Positions 1 to 7,976 of a stretch of 64,000 bases of DNA are shown piece after piece. A program made the position numbers and the translations under genes. The number at the start of each line of letters is the position of its first letter. Positions within the stretch are counted from its first letter, which is position 1. Source of the stretch: an uncultured Paracoccaceae bacterium (lineage in GTDB: Bacteria; Pseudomonadota; Alphaproteobacteria; Rhodobacterales; Rhodobacteraceae); the NCBI GenBank assembly GCA_947487205.1, contig CANKVU010000001.1, positions 1 through 64,000 of the forward strand, written 5' to 3'. Under the pieces are notes generated by a model. That model worked only from the letters and a program-made list of their open reading frames with translations, had not been told where the DNA came from and made no database searches.

Positions 1-760
1 GCGGACCTCGTCGCGCTCGCCCGCCGGGACGGGCGTTCCGGCCACCGCCGGATCGCGGTCCGTCTTCGCGAGGCCGGTTGGTCCGTGAACGGGACGCGGG
101 TCGCGCGGACCTGGTGGCGGGAGGTCGGAGGAAAGGCCCCGGTGGGGCGTTTGCCCCGACGAAGCCGAAGCTGCCCGCGAGACACCCGAAGAACGGGCGG
201 CGCCGGCCCGATGACGGGTCCTGCATCCGTCTTCGCCCCGCGCGGCCGAACCACGTCTGCACCTCACGACTGCGTCGAGAGCCGGACGCAAGAGGGGCGG
301 GAGTTCCGAATGCCCGATATCGTCGACGAGTTCACCCGGGAATGACGCGTCATCGCCCGCCGTCAATCCGAGGACGATGGCGCGTGCCATCCGGATCGGC
401 CGCAAGCTGAACGGAACCGCCGTGATCGATGTCCCGACCGGCCTGTTCAGGCCCCACGGGGTGTGCCTGGCCACGTTCGCTCGGACGACGGTCCGGAATT
501 CGTCGCCAAGGCCGTGCGGGACCGGATTGCGGCGGTCGCCGCGAGACAGGCGTCCCGCGAACCGGGGAGCCCCTGGGATTGTCGAGGGCCGGAAAACGGT
601 CCGGTGGACCGTTTTTTCCGAGGCAGGGCCATGGCGAGAGCGTCTCCTCGCTGGCCGCATCCCGCGTCGGGATCGAGGCCTGGCGCCTCCACGACAATAC
701 CGCCAGGCCCCGCTCGTCGCAGGGCTACCGCCCCCCCCGCGCCGGAGGCCCTTCACTGCA
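1..760 (+). pseudogene. IS3-family transposase (orfB) remnant, frameshifted
   Basis: This is a broken copy of the second ORF (DDE integrase part) of an IS3-type insertion sequence. Frame 1 from the window edge reads the HTH-like stretch ARRDGRSGHRRIAVRLREAG and continues to VDEFTRE near 343. The match then moves to frame 2 (GRKLNGTAVIDV, about 395-440), back to frame 1 (HVRSDDGPEFVAKAVRD, about 470-520), and to frame 3 for the terminal NTARPRSSQGYRPP near 700-740. These blocks fall in the order expected of an intact IS3 orfB, where DNGPEF carries the second catalytic Asp. At least three frame changes and many substitutions make it non-functional. The 5' end lies outside the window and no orfA or terminal inverted repeat was seen. 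Family is recognised from motif order; the subgroup is not certain. Confidence 0.75.
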
Positions 761-1779
761 GCCGCGACGGCGGATCACCCCCGCCTCAGGCATCCGCCCT
801 GGTACCGAGACCCGTCACGCACCGAGATCGAATCAGGACCACCCGATAGGGGCAGGCCCGAGGTGGTGGTGAACCTCATGTTCTCCAGGCTCGTTCGCTA
901 CGAGACGAGGTTCTGGCGGAAGGTGGGTCGCGGAACACGCCCTGGCAAAGACCTGTTCGGGCCCGGCCAACCGCAGAGCGGGTTCCGGATCTTCGACGTG
1001 TGCGGGAACCTGAAGTTCTTCGGCTCGAATCCGCAGCTGTCGACACGGTCAGCACCGAACTCCCTCACCGAAAAGCTGATCGAAGCGTCCGGAGTTCGCC
1101 CGAAGACTCGATCAGATGATCCCGCCCGAGGGCGGATCATCCATCTCCGTCATTCCGCCTGAGGAAAAAGAAAAATGAGGCCGGCACCGGGTTGATCGAG
1201 GAGCTGCACGAAGTCAGAGCTGGGCTCATGGGCGACGTGCGCAACCTCCTGACGGGCCAGATGTATCCTCCCTCGTCATGTGCGGACCGTCGAGACGTGG
1301 CAATCCGACGGCGCGCCCTGGGACCATCTCGCGGATACCGCCGTCGACGACTTGTCGGAGATCGCCGGCATCCCGAGTGCGGCCGAGCTGGGCGGGGAAA
1401 AGGTCGAAAGATTCGACCTTCCTATGTTCGAACTCCAGCCCTGTTTCATGGGCCGGTCGACCGAGCTGGAGGTCTGTCGCCGCAAGGCCATCGCAATCGC
1501 CACCCCTCGTCCACGAAACTCAAGATTCCCGCGAGCGCACGGCATTACGTCTTCATCGAAGTGATGCTGGGGGACGAATGCTGGAAGGGGCTGATGGCGC
1601 CGAATGCAGAGCGCGAACCTGCGGTTTCAAGATGCCGTCCATCTCGTCGAACGGGTGTCGCGGACGATCTTCTACGTCTACTTGCTGAGTTAGCTCGACG
1701 CGGCCACGGGCGACGTGCTGGGCCTACGGCGGATTTCACCGCGTTCAGAAAGACGCCTCTAGCACTCCCGGCGCGGAAC
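761..1779. other. Decayed region without a recognisable gene
   Basis: About 1 kb in which several overlapping frames stay open, because of high GC, but none resembles a known family or has a convincing ribosome site. Short stretches such as the one starting near 1280 (MRTVETWQSDGAPWDHLAD) look protein-like but break up quickly in other frames. It lies between the IS3 remnant and the left end of the integrated element and is best read as debris of older insertions. Confidence 0.4.
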
Positions 1780-2292
1780 GAAAACGATACGGCGCTTCCC
1801 AAATGGAAATCTCGGAAGACATTGGGCGAAGTGGACATTTCTGACCCGGAAAAGATGCTAATCGTAGCGGAGAAGGGAGCGCCGGAGCTCGTAAAGGCCA
1901 AGCGCAGGACAGAAATTGTTCAGGTCCGCGGGCTGGAAGTGTTCCTCCGCTTTTTCGAGGGCCCGGATAAGGCCTCCGCCCAGAAGCATTCTCCGAGTTC
2001 GCCTACGACAACGCTCTGCCGATCAGATCGAGTTCGTGGGGATGGTCGTCGAACACGGGACTGAGAATTACGTCACGGGCTTGGCGTCTTCCACGAGGCG
2101 CCGTCTAACGATCGGTCGCCGGACAGGCCGGAGGGGGCGTTCGAGGACGTCCAAGTCGGAAAGTTGGTCGGGAAAGAACCCTTCACAAACGAAAGCGCCG
2201 TGGCCGTGGCCGCTCCCGCGGCGACAATAGCCGATACGCTTTGCGTGGGGCTGAAAACCGATCCGCAATGTCGCATTGACCTAGAGGGATAA
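1780..2292 (+). pseudogene. Frameshifted reading frame of unknown function
   Basis: A protein-like reading can be followed only by changing frame. DPEKMLIVAEKGAPELVKAK with RGLEVFLRFFEGPDKA lies in one frame up to about 1980. EFVGMVVEHGTENYVTGL follows in a second frame at about 2030-2085, and VFHEAPSNDRSPDRPEGAF through CRIDLEG with a stop at 2290-2292 in a third. Composition is protein-like across the joins, which suggests a formerly continuous gene broken by two or more indels. I do not recognise the family. The stop lies two bases before the left attachment repeat, so the fragment belongs to sequence outside the integrated element. Confidence 0.35.
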
Positions 2293-2294
2293 GA

Positions 2295-2308
2295 TGGCGG
2301 AGCCGGTG
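2295..2308. repeat. attL: 14-bp direct repeat of tRNA-Ser 3' end
   Basis: TGGCGGAGCCGGTG is identical to bases 9701-9714, the 3' end of the tRNA-Ser gene including the CCA complement. Identity stops on both sides (a/t before, t/g after). The integrase gene begins about 120 bases to its right. A repeat of a tRNA 3' end next to an integrase is the usual signature of the distal attachment site of a tRNA-targeting element. Confidence 0.85.
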
Positions 2309-2428
2309 TCCGCCGACCTGTGTTCTCATCAGATCCGAAGAAGCATCCAAGTCAAATGCTTACAAGCCCGACCAGTCTTGTATGTTCCAGCAACGTCCCC
2401 CATATTCCCGCTAAGGATGGGGGACGGA

Positions 2429-3658
2429 ATGGCGGACGCTCAAACCAAGGCAGCCATGCGAAAGAGTGGACAGCATCCAGAGAAGGCGCTTTCCGCTGCC
2501 TTCGTTCGCTCCGTGAAAGACCCCGGCAAATACTTCGACGGGCATGGTCTCTTTCTGAAGGTCGAAGCTAGCGGGGCGAAGCGGTGGGTGCAGCGCATCG
2601 TGATTCGCGGCAAGCGCCGGGAAATCGGCTTAGGGCCGGTATCGCTCACGCCGCTTGCGGAGGCACGCGCAGCCGCCCTGGAGAACCGCAAGCAAGCGCG
2701 GAGCGGTGGCGACCCCCTAAGCGACAAGCGCGCCGCGAACGCCATCCTGACCTTCGAGGAAGCCGCGCGGAAGGTACATGAGATACACCGCCCGTCATGG
2801 CGGAACCCGAAGCATGCGGCGCAGTTCATCACCACGCTCGAAACCTACGCCTTCGCGCGTATTGGTCGCTTTAGGGTGTCAGAAATCACGACGGCTGACG
2901 TTCTGGCGGTCCTAACCCCGATCTGGCTGACAAAGCCGGAAACCGCCCGTCGTGTGCGGCAGCGCATTGGAACCGTAATGAAATGGGCGGTGGCGCAAGG
3001 GTGGCGGCAGGACGATCCCGCCGACGCCATATCAGCCGCCCTGCCCCGCCAAGAGAAGGGTCAAGAGCCGCGTAAGTCCCTGCCTTATGCCGACCTGCCG
3101 CGCTTTATGGCGGACCTACGCGCCGCCAAGGCAGGTGAGCTCACGAAACTTGCCCTAGAACTGGCTATTTTAACCGCCTGCAGGTCGGGCGAGGTACGGC
3201 TGGCGCGCTGGGAAGAAATCGACCTTGATCGTGCCGAGTGGTCCATCCCGGCGGAACGCATGAAAGCAAAGAAGCCCCACCGCGTTCCGCTATCCGCTCG
3301 CGCTGTAGAGCTACTCTTAAAAGCAAAGGTGTCGGGCGCTCAGATGGGCGACACAAGCGGGCTTGTCTTTCCGGGAACCAAGGCTGGCAAGCCGATCTCT
3401 GACATGACCTTGACCAAACTTGTCAAGGCGATGGGCTACGACGTGCACGTTCACGGCTTCCGCTCGACCTTCAAGGTATGGGCACAAGAGCGGACGAACA
3501 TGCCGCGCGAAGTGACTGAGGCGGTGCTGGCGCATACTATTCAGAACAAGGCGGAAGCAGCTTATGCACGCTCTGACCTGTTTGAGAAGCGACGGCGACT
3601 TATGGCCAGCTGGGCCGAAGTCGCAATGTCGCGAAACACGGTTACTAGGATTGCCTGA
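2429..3658 (+). CDS. P4-type tyrosine integrase
   Basis: Site-specific recombinase of 409 aa expected to join the element to the tRNA-Ser 3' end. An N-terminal DUF4102-type arm-binding region (KYFDGHGLFLKVEASGAKRW) is followed by a SAM-like core-binding domain (about residues 100-190) and the catalytic domain. The catalytic residues can be read: Arg in TACRSGEVRLARW, Lys in MKAKKPHRVPLS, His-x-x-Arg in HGFRSTF, His in LAHTIQNKAE and Tyr in AYARSD. The frame is open back to an ATG at 2294 that overlaps the attachment repeat, but the extra 45 residues do not look like the family, so the ATG at 2429 is preferred; 2417 is an alternative. The stop overlaps the next start (TGATG), implying cotranscription. 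It looks intact. Confidence 0.93.
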   Translation: MADAQTKAAMRKSGQHPEKALSAAFVRSVKDPGKYFDGHGLFLKVEASGAKRWVQRIVIRGKRREIGLGPVSLTPLAEARAAALENRKQARSGGDPLSDKRAANAILTFEEAARKVHEIHRPSWRNPKHAAQFITTLETYAFARIGRFRVSEITTADVLAVLTPIWLTKPETARRVRQRIGTVMKWAVAQGWRQDDPADAISAALPRQEKGQEPRKSLPYADLPRFMADLRAAKAGELTKLALELAILTACRSGEVRLARWEEIDLDRAEWSIPAERMKAKKPHRVPLSARAVELLLKAKVSGAQMGDTSGLVFPGTKAGKPISDMTLTKLVKAMGYDVHVHGFRSTFKVWAQERTNMPREVTEAVLAHTIQNKAEAAYARSDLFEKRRRLMASWAEVAMSRNTVTRIA

Positions 3659-4446
3659 TGTTTTACCCCGAGGGCTACGTGCCATTCTCCGACCTCATGG
3701 ATTACGCCGAATCTGCCTCAACCGAAATTTTCGCGGCTAACTCATTTAAAGAGTACCGCGAGGAAAACGTGGCAAACGACCTGGCGCGTTATCGCTTCCT
3801 AGAGCGGGAAGTGCTCTTCGCATGGCTTCTGTGTCATGGGCTGACAAATTATCGTCCAATCGCCTGTTCTCCATCTGGCATACGGGTCGGCATCAGCCAC
3901 CCGCTGACACATCATGAGGATAATCTGTATTGGTATCGCTATAGCTGGCCTGCATTAGACGACGACGAACTCGGTGGAATAATGCGCCGTGTCGAGGAAG
4001 GGAAGCCTTCTACTCACCCATTAAATCGCTTTCGGTTCATAGATTTTGCAACTGGAACGATTTGTGTGGAGCGAAGAATGCACCTTATCCGAATTTTCGC
4101 GCACGAAGCGGAAGAGAATATTGATTCTCAAGTTGCAACGGCAACAAATTTTGACGGCTGGGCTGTTTGTTTCCATGCCTCCGACTTCCCAAACACAATT
4201 GAGCGTTTTCTTGAGGATGCCGGGCTGGAAGAGCCGCGTATTGCCTTCGCGTCCGAGAATCCGCAAATTGAGCGGTCAAGGGGTGGTCGCCCATCCAAAC
4301 GGTTTGTCGCTAGGCAGATATATTGGCAAATTTACCCCAATGGTCATGCCGACGAAAATTGGAAGACAGTCGCTCGCAAAGTTTCAGATGCCGCTGGAAT
4401 CGGTGTGGCCCCACGGACAATACAGCGCGCCATTCAGGAGGAATAG
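3658..4446 (+). CDS. Element protein of unknown function with C-terminal HTH-like region
   Basis: A 262-aa protein whose start overlaps the integrase stop by one base. I do not recognise the family. The first 200 residues are acidic and aromatic-rich without obvious motifs or membrane spans. The last 55 begin with a basic stretch (RSRGGRPSKRFVARQIYWQI) and end in a helix-turn-helix-like segment (WKTVARKVSDAAGIGVAPRTIQRAIQ), so DNA binding is plausible. Base composition is more AT-rich than in the integrase or the chromosome, suggesting a separate origin. It could act as an excision or replication accessory factor or be cargo. The 100 bases after it hold an 18-codon reading frame with a good ribosome site (ATG at 4450), which may be chance. 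Confidence 0.7.
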   Translation: MFYPEGYVPFSDLMDYAESASTEIFAANSFKEYREENVANDLARYRFLEREVLFAWLLCHGLTNYRPIACSPSGIRVGISHPLTHHEDNLYWYRYSWPALDDDELGGIMRRVEEGKPSTHPLNRFRFIDFATGTICVERRMHLIRIFAHEAEENIDSQVATATNFDGWAVCFHASDFPNTIERFLEDAGLEEPRIAFASENPQIERSRGGRPSKRFVARQIYWQIYPNGHADENWKTVARKVSDAAGIGVAPRTIQRAIQEE

Positions 4447-4548
4447 GGCATGTCTAAACCGTCACAACCTATGCCATATGCTGTGCTGCCGTTTTGTCGG
4501 ATTTGACCGCATTCCATAACGCCCCCCGGTGAAACAAATTCCGGCAAG

Positions 4549-4761
4549 ATGCACCCAATGCCAAGAGGTTCCGTCTTGCCCGAACGTCACTATCGCCGCA
4601 GCGCCGTGGAAGAACTCACAGGCCTGAGCCGCAGTACAATTTACGCCCTCATGGATCGCGGAGATTTTCCGCGTCCTGTGAAGCTGAGCGCGCGCATTGT
4701 CGCCTGGCCGGAAAGCCGCATCGAAGCTTGGCTGGCCCAGCGGGCCAATTCTGAAACCTAA
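4549..4761 (+). CDS. AlpA-family transcriptional regulator / excisionase-like
   Basis: A 70-aa MerR-like winged-helix protein of the AlpA type, the small regulators that in P4-like elements control integrase expression and excision. The typical pattern is present: RRSAVEELTGLSRSTIYALMDRGDFPRPVKLSARIVAWPESRIEAWL, with a helix-turn-helix followed by the FPRPVKLS wing and the terminal W-x-E-x-x-I-x-x-W helix. The ATG at 4549 is used; 4558 is an alternative giving 67 aa. Its position between integrase and replication-type genes fits a regulatory role for the element. Confidence 0.88.
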   Translation: MHPMPRGSVLPERHYRRSAVEELTGLSRSTIYALMDRGDFPRPVKLSARIVAWPESRIEAWLAQRANSET

Positions 4762-4863
4762 ACCCGCACCCCGGATCGGGCGCGGGACGGATGCTCTATG
4801 CGGCGTAGGACACCGCAGGGATTAGCCCATCGCGTGCCGTCCGGCAATACAGGACGCACGACA

Positions 4864-5151
4864 ATGATTGAACAAGACCGCTGGTTTTCAGGCCAGACGC
4901 AAGTCTATTGGTGCTGTAAGGCGCTGACCGAGCGCCGATCCATCAGCCATAAGACCGAAATACGCGAGGTACGCGGGTGGCGTCTGGCCGCAATCTGCGA
5001 ACGCCTACGCAAGCAGTATGGCTGGCCCATCCTGACTGAGTACCGGGGGCCGGAGAACACAGCATATTACCGCCTTGCCCCCGGGACCGATCCGGCGAAG
5101 CTGCGCTTCCCTGCTTCTGCCCGTTCGCTGGTGGATGGGGTGGTTCGATGA
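4864..5151 (+). CDS. Small winged-helix-like protein
   Basis: About 95 aa from the ATG at 4864. An in-frame upstream ATG at 4798 would add 22 residues of low-complexity arginine-rich sequence and is less likely. The segment SHKTEIREVRGWRLAAICERLRKQYGWPI followed by TEYRGPENTAYYRL resembles the helix-turn-helix modules found in phage and plasmid proteins that decide between alternative residues on a DNA recognition helix. The stop overlaps the next start (ATGA). Function is inferred only as DNA binding. Confidence 0.65.
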   Translation: MIEQDRWFSGQTQVYWCCKALTERRSISHKTEIREVRGWRLAAICERLRKQYGWPILTEYRGPENTAYYRLAPGTDPAKLRFPASARSLVDGVVR

Positions 5152-5252
5152 ACGGCCTTCAGATTGCCCGATTGTGCCGCCGTTACGGTGTCTCAGAGAC
5201 GCTGGCGCGGTCCCTTGCCGCCCTCGCCTACGGAGGCGACCATGGCCGCTAG
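5148..5252 (+). CDS. 34-aa ORF in overlapping chain
   Basis: A short frame reading MNGLQIARLCRRYGVSETLA and ending GGDHGR. Its start overlaps the previous stop (ATGA) and its own stop lies inside the next gene. The sequence LCRRYGVSETLARSLAALAYGG has the shape of a helix-turn-helix half. The translational coupling on both sides is the main support for its being expressed. It is too short to assign to a family. Confidence 0.5.
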   Translation: MNGLQIARLCRRYGVSETLARSLAALAYGGDHGR

Positions 5253-5415
5253 GGGATACCGCTTGGACGCTGTAGGGCCGGAATATCGGCTTTACCTCCT
5301 GACCATCGCTGACAGCGCCCAGGAGGCCGCCACACTGGCGCTGGGCACCTGCCGCAGCCCGAGCATAGCTACCGCCCTGTTGGCCGCCCTGATGGCGCAG
5401 GAGCGCGAGAGATGA
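5242..5415 (+). CDS. 57-aa protein of unknown function
   Basis: Begins MAARGYRLDAVGPEYRLYLL and ends LLAALMAQERER. It starts inside the end of the 34-aa frame and its stop overlaps the ATG of the following HTH gene (ATGA), so it is part of a coupled chain. The pattern is a short beta hairpin followed by an alanine-rich helix. I cannot assign a function. Confidence 0.5.
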   Translation: MAARGYRLDAVGPEYRLYLLTIADSAQEAATLALGTCRSPSIATALLAALMAQERER

Positions 5416-5882
5416 GAAGTCGCGACAAACGGCGCAGCAAGGGCGGTAAGTTTGTCCGGCTCGATGAGTGGTTCCAGGCGCAACCCGCCTGGGCCACTTT
5501 GAAGCCGGGGCCGCGTGCGCTCTACATGGAACTGAAGCGACGGTACAACGGCGGGAACAACGGTCGCATCCCGATGGCCGCGCGCGAGGCGGCGGTTCTC
5601 TTAAATGTCCATCGTAACACGGTGTCCGGTTACTTCGAGGACTTGGAAGAACGCAGGCTGATACGCGCGACGAAGCGCGGCCACTTGGGCGAAGGGGGGC
5701 ATGGGATTGCCTCCCTTTGGCTGCTCTGCGAACTGCCAAGCCACGATGGCAAACCGCCCGATCTGGGCTTTCAAAAGTGGAAGCCGGGCGAAAAGCCCGT
5801 CACAAAAACCGGGCGTCCCTGTCACGATAATTGTGCACCGGGCCGGGATTTCCACTCCGAAACGCGGGGGCCGTCACAATGA
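5412..5882 (+). CDS. Helix-turn-helix protein, replication/regulation type
   Basis: A 156-aa protein with the order FVRLDEWFQAQPAWATLKPG, YMELKRRYNGGNNGRIPM and a winged helix (AAREAAVLLNVHRNTVSGYFEDLEERRLIRATKRG), then GFQKWKPGEKPVTKTG. This arrangement is common in phage and integrative-element proteins that sit where a replication initiator or its regulator would be. The last 28 residues are read through DNA that contains the palindromic site cluster. The alternative frame there encodes repeated PVT-type segments, so the C-terminus may have been altered by a frameshift. The DNA sites at its 3' end are natural candidates for its own target. Confidence 0.7.
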   Translation: MRSRDKRRSKGGKFVRLDEWFQAQPAWATLKPGPRALYMELKRRYNGGNNGRIPMAAREAAVLLNVHRNTVSGYFEDLEERRLIRATKRGHLGEGGHGIASLWLLCELPSHDGKPPDLGFQKWKPGEKPVTKTGRPCHDNCAPGRDFHSETRGPSQ

Positions 5883-5925
5883 TTGTGCCATGCACGAGCC
5901 GCCGCCCGTCACAATTCCTGTGCCA
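5821..5925. repeat. Three 18-bp palindromic sites (iteron- or operator-like)
   Basis: GTCACGATAATTGTGCAC at 5821, GTCACAATGATTGTGCCA at 5873 and GTCACAATTCCTGTGCCA at 5908 share the pattern GTCACAAT-N-ATTGTGCCA. The core of the second, CACAAT-G-ATTGTG, is a perfect inverted repeat. A weaker half site GTCACAAAAACC lies at 5799. They straddle the end of the HTH gene and the gap before the next gene, so they could be binding sites for that HTH protein, an origin, or operators for the 5995 gene. Confidence 0.6.
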
Positions 5926-5994
5926 TTCTATACATCTAGCCAGGGGCAGGTGCGACGGATGCAAGGGCATGGGCCAACTGGAAAGGTGAAGCCA

Positions 5995-6543
5995 ATGACA
6001 AGGAAACGGGGCACGGACTTGGAGCCGGTCACGCCACACGAGGACCGGAAACCGCCCAGCGCGAAGCTGGAGGTGGCAGAGGGAAACACGCTCAGCGTTC
6101 GCACTACCGGCGCATGGGGCCGCATAGAGCGGGCGTCCTTCAACAAGACCGTCTCCGCTGGCCTGACGGCTCAAATGGCTATGCTTGGCTCACACGGCAA
6201 ACCTGTGGACGCACAGGCAACCGACTTCGCGCTGGGCTTCGTGGATGCGATGGAACCCAGGGACGCGGCGGAAGCGCTATTGCTGACGCAGATGGCCGCG
6301 ACACACCAAGCGACCATGATGCTGGCCCGGCGATTGAACCACGTTCAGAACCTCCCGCAACAGGACGCCGCCGAACGAGCGATGAACAAGACGGCCCGGA
6401 CCTACGCGGCGCAGATGGATACGCTCAAGCGGTATCGGTCGAAGGGGAAACAGGTGGTCCGGGTGGAGCGCGTCACTGTAGCGGACGGCGGCCAAGCCAT
6501 TGTCGGGAATGTGGAAGGAGGGAGGGGAACTGATGAAACGTGA
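5995..6543 (+). CDS. Mobile-element protein of unknown function (upstream partner of HGG protein)
   Basis: About 182 aa from the ATG at 5995, preceded by GGAAAGG; the frame is open further upstream with ATGs at 5959 and 5890. It is helix-rich, with the conserved-looking C-terminal part MLARRLNHVQNLPQQDAAERAMNKTARTYAAQMDTLKRYRSKGKQVVRVERVTVADGGQAIVG. Similar pairs, a protein ending in a V-x-V-x-x-GGQAIVG segment followed by a Cys/His-rich HGG protein, are familiar from integrated elements of alphaproteobacteria, but the role is unknown. The next gene starts inside its last codons. The final two-thirds is duplicated at 8510. Confidence 0.65.
   Translation: MTRKRGTDLEPVTPHEDRKPPSAKLEVAEGNTLSVRTTGAWGRIERASFNKTVSAGLTAQMAMLGSHGKPVDAQATDFALGFVDAMEPRDAAEALLLTQMAATHQATMMLARRLNHVQNLPQQDAAERAMNKTARTYAAQMDTLKRYRSKGKQVVRVERVTVADGGQAIVGNVEGGRGTDET
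6308..6507 (+). repeat. Direct repeat, first copy (coding)
   Basis: About 200 bases nearly identical to 8504-8703, from GCGACCATGATGCTGGCCCG to the GGCCAAGCCAT region. It marks the start of a tandem duplication whose units continue, more diverged, through the HGG gene and the small membrane gene. Most differences in this stretch are synonymous changes, which argues that both copies were under selection for some time. Confidence 0.85.
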
Positions 6544-6889
6544 CGGCGATACCAGCGACAACCGATTTGCCTGTTACTCGCACCCATCCTCAATCCAGAA
6601 GTTTGAGGGGAGGGCCGCCGAGAAACGGCACGGCGACCCCTTGCACGCGGCCAACGCTGCCCCCCGGTGTGGGGCGAAATCAAAGCGGACGGGGTGGCCA
6701 TGCCGCGCCCCTGCGGTTCGCGGATGGAGGGTATGTCGCATGCATGGATCGGGCGGTGGTGCCCGTCCAGGGTCAGCGAATCCAAACTGGAAGCACGGCG
6801 GACGAAGCAAAGAGTTGGTCGCAATTCGGAAGCTTGCGAACGAATTAGGTCGAAGTTTTGGCCTACTCGACTTGCGGGACAAAACTTGA
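6533..6889 (+). CDS. HGGxSTG-type Cys/His-rich protein, copy 1
   Basis: A 118-aa protein starting at the ATG at 6533, inside the end of the previous gene. The central motif PRCGAKSKRTGWPCRAPAVRGWRVCRMHGSGG, followed by NPNWKHGGRSKE, has the four Cys/His positions and terminal HGG pattern of a family common in phages and genomic islands, likely a small zinc-binding domain. Function is not established. It forms a translationally coupled pair with its upstream partner and ends convergently with the VPLPA-CTERM gene, with a hairpin between them. Confidence 0.75.
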   Translation: MKRDGDTSDNRFACYSHPSSIQKFEGRAAEKRHGDPLHAANAAPRCGAKSKRTGWPCRAPAVRGWRVCRMHGSGGGARPGSANPNWKHGGRSKELVAIRKLANELGRSFGLLDLRDKT

Positions 6890-6919
6890 TGCAGAGAAAT
6901 CCGCTCTTTCCGAAGGAAT

Positions 6920-6943
6920 GGGTGGCGCTTCGGCGCGCCACCC
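6920..6943. terminator. Bidirectional hairpin between convergent genes
   Basis: GGGTGGCGC pairs with GCGCCACCC (9 bp, 6-base loop) between the end of the HGG gene and the end of the VPLPA-CTERM gene. There is no long T tract on either side. The convergent position supports a terminator role. Confidence 0.6.
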
Positions 6944-6949
6944 TACGCA

Positions 6950-7801
6950 TCAAGCTCGACGGCCGCGCGCCCAACCGAGTGCAACAAGGCCCATCGCGAT
7001 TAGCGGGGCCGTTGCGGGCAAGGGCACAGGGGCGACTTCGTCAGTCACAGTTATAGATCGCAGAGAAAAATAACTTGCATCGTTCCGGGGGAAAAAGAGC
7101 GCGGTTGTCCCCGTTTCAAAACGGAAATCGGAATCCAAGCTTCCGCAAGGTCCAAATAGCGAAAAGAACGGGTCTACTCTAACCAAATTCTGCGGCAAGC
7201 ACTCAACGGGATCGTTAGGAAAGCCGTTACTCCTAAAAGTGAGGGAAACGAGGTCAGTGAAGTCGCCATCCAAATTGCTTGCTTCAATACGGGCCCCACG
7301 GAAGAATGGACCGAATTGATCGCCATACAAATCCTCGGTTCTTGCTGGAATGGCAGACGTGCGGAACGTATCACCAAATCGGTTAGTAGCTTCTAGATCA
7401 ACGATATCAAAAATTGTGCGTACGGAATCACTCCGAAGAAAATTTCCGTCAGCATCTGACGCGAAGTATTCAGTTAAGTTTCCGGTATAAAAGCCGCCTA
7501 CATCAAAAGACTCTAGATTGAACGTTTTGCCGTCACTGCGCGAGAGGGTAAGGCTTTGAACGCTAGTATCGGCACCAGTTTGTCCACTGCTGATCCTATT
7601 GATCGCTGCAAGCAATCCCTCTTCTTCACTAAGATATTCGTCTGTTTGAGCGGAGAGAGTGAAATTTTCTTGCGGAAACCCACCGTCTAGTCCCAAACTA
7701 TTCGGTAAAATTTCCAAATTATCAAAGTCGAGATTGGTTGTTGATCCAGAACTTGCCGAACCTGCAAAAATCATGATGACAGCAAAATAAGATGCTCGCA
7801 C
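6950..7801 (-). CDS. VPLPA-CTERM sorting-domain surface protein (island cargo)
   Basis: An exported protein of about 283 aa. The GTG at 7801 is chosen because GGGAAGG stands at the right distance and a signal peptide follows (MRASYFAVIMIFAGSASSGS); the frame is open back to a TTG at 7852. The body is acidic and beta-rich with few Cys. It ends in VPLPATAPLIAMGLVALGWARGRRA-type sequence: the VPLPA motif, a hydrophobic span and a basic tail, which is the sorting signal processed by exosortase-type enzymes in rhodobacters. No exosortase is in the window, so processing must rely on one elsewhere. The gene and its upstream region are visibly more AT-rich than all neighbours. It lies inside the first duplicated unit and is absent from the second, consistent with later acquisition. 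Confidence 0.8.
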   Translation of the reverse strand: MRASYFAVIMIFAGSASSGSTTNLDFDNLEILPNSLGLDGGFPQENFTLSAQTDEYLSEEEGLLAAINRISSGQTGADTSVQSLTLSRSDGKTFNLESFDVGGFYTGNLTEYFASDADGNFLRSDSVRTIFDIVDLEATNRFGDTFRTSAIPARTEDLYGDQFGPFFRGARIEASNLDGDFTDLVSLTFRSNGFPNDPVECLPQNLVRVDPFFSLFGPCGSLDSDFRFETGTTALFFPRNDASYFSLRSITVTDEVAPVPLPATAPLIAMGLVALGWARGRRA

Positions 7802-7976
7802 GAGTGAATCCTTCCCTGATGAGCTTTTCGATAGCGAACTTCCAGCAATCAAGCGCAGATTTACAGCAAAATTGAATCAATAAGGCTCATCGCCGAGAAG
7901 CCATCTAATGCGTACAGTTACTCCCATCTGAACGTCCACCACAGTAGGGACCTAAAAGGAGGTGTCATCGGGGGTA

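Noticed and set aside
2294-2428. Integrase start at the ATG overlapping the attachment repeat
   Set aside because: The extra 45 residues do not resemble the integrase family, and starting inside attL would make the protein depend on the integrated state. The ATG at 2429 gives the normal N-terminus.
3658-4446. Anti-phage defence gene in the element
   Set aside because: I looked for nuclease, TIR, ATPase, reverse transcriptase, NTPase and toxin motifs in the 3.6-9.6 kb region and saw none. Only DNA-binding-like and unknown proteins are present.
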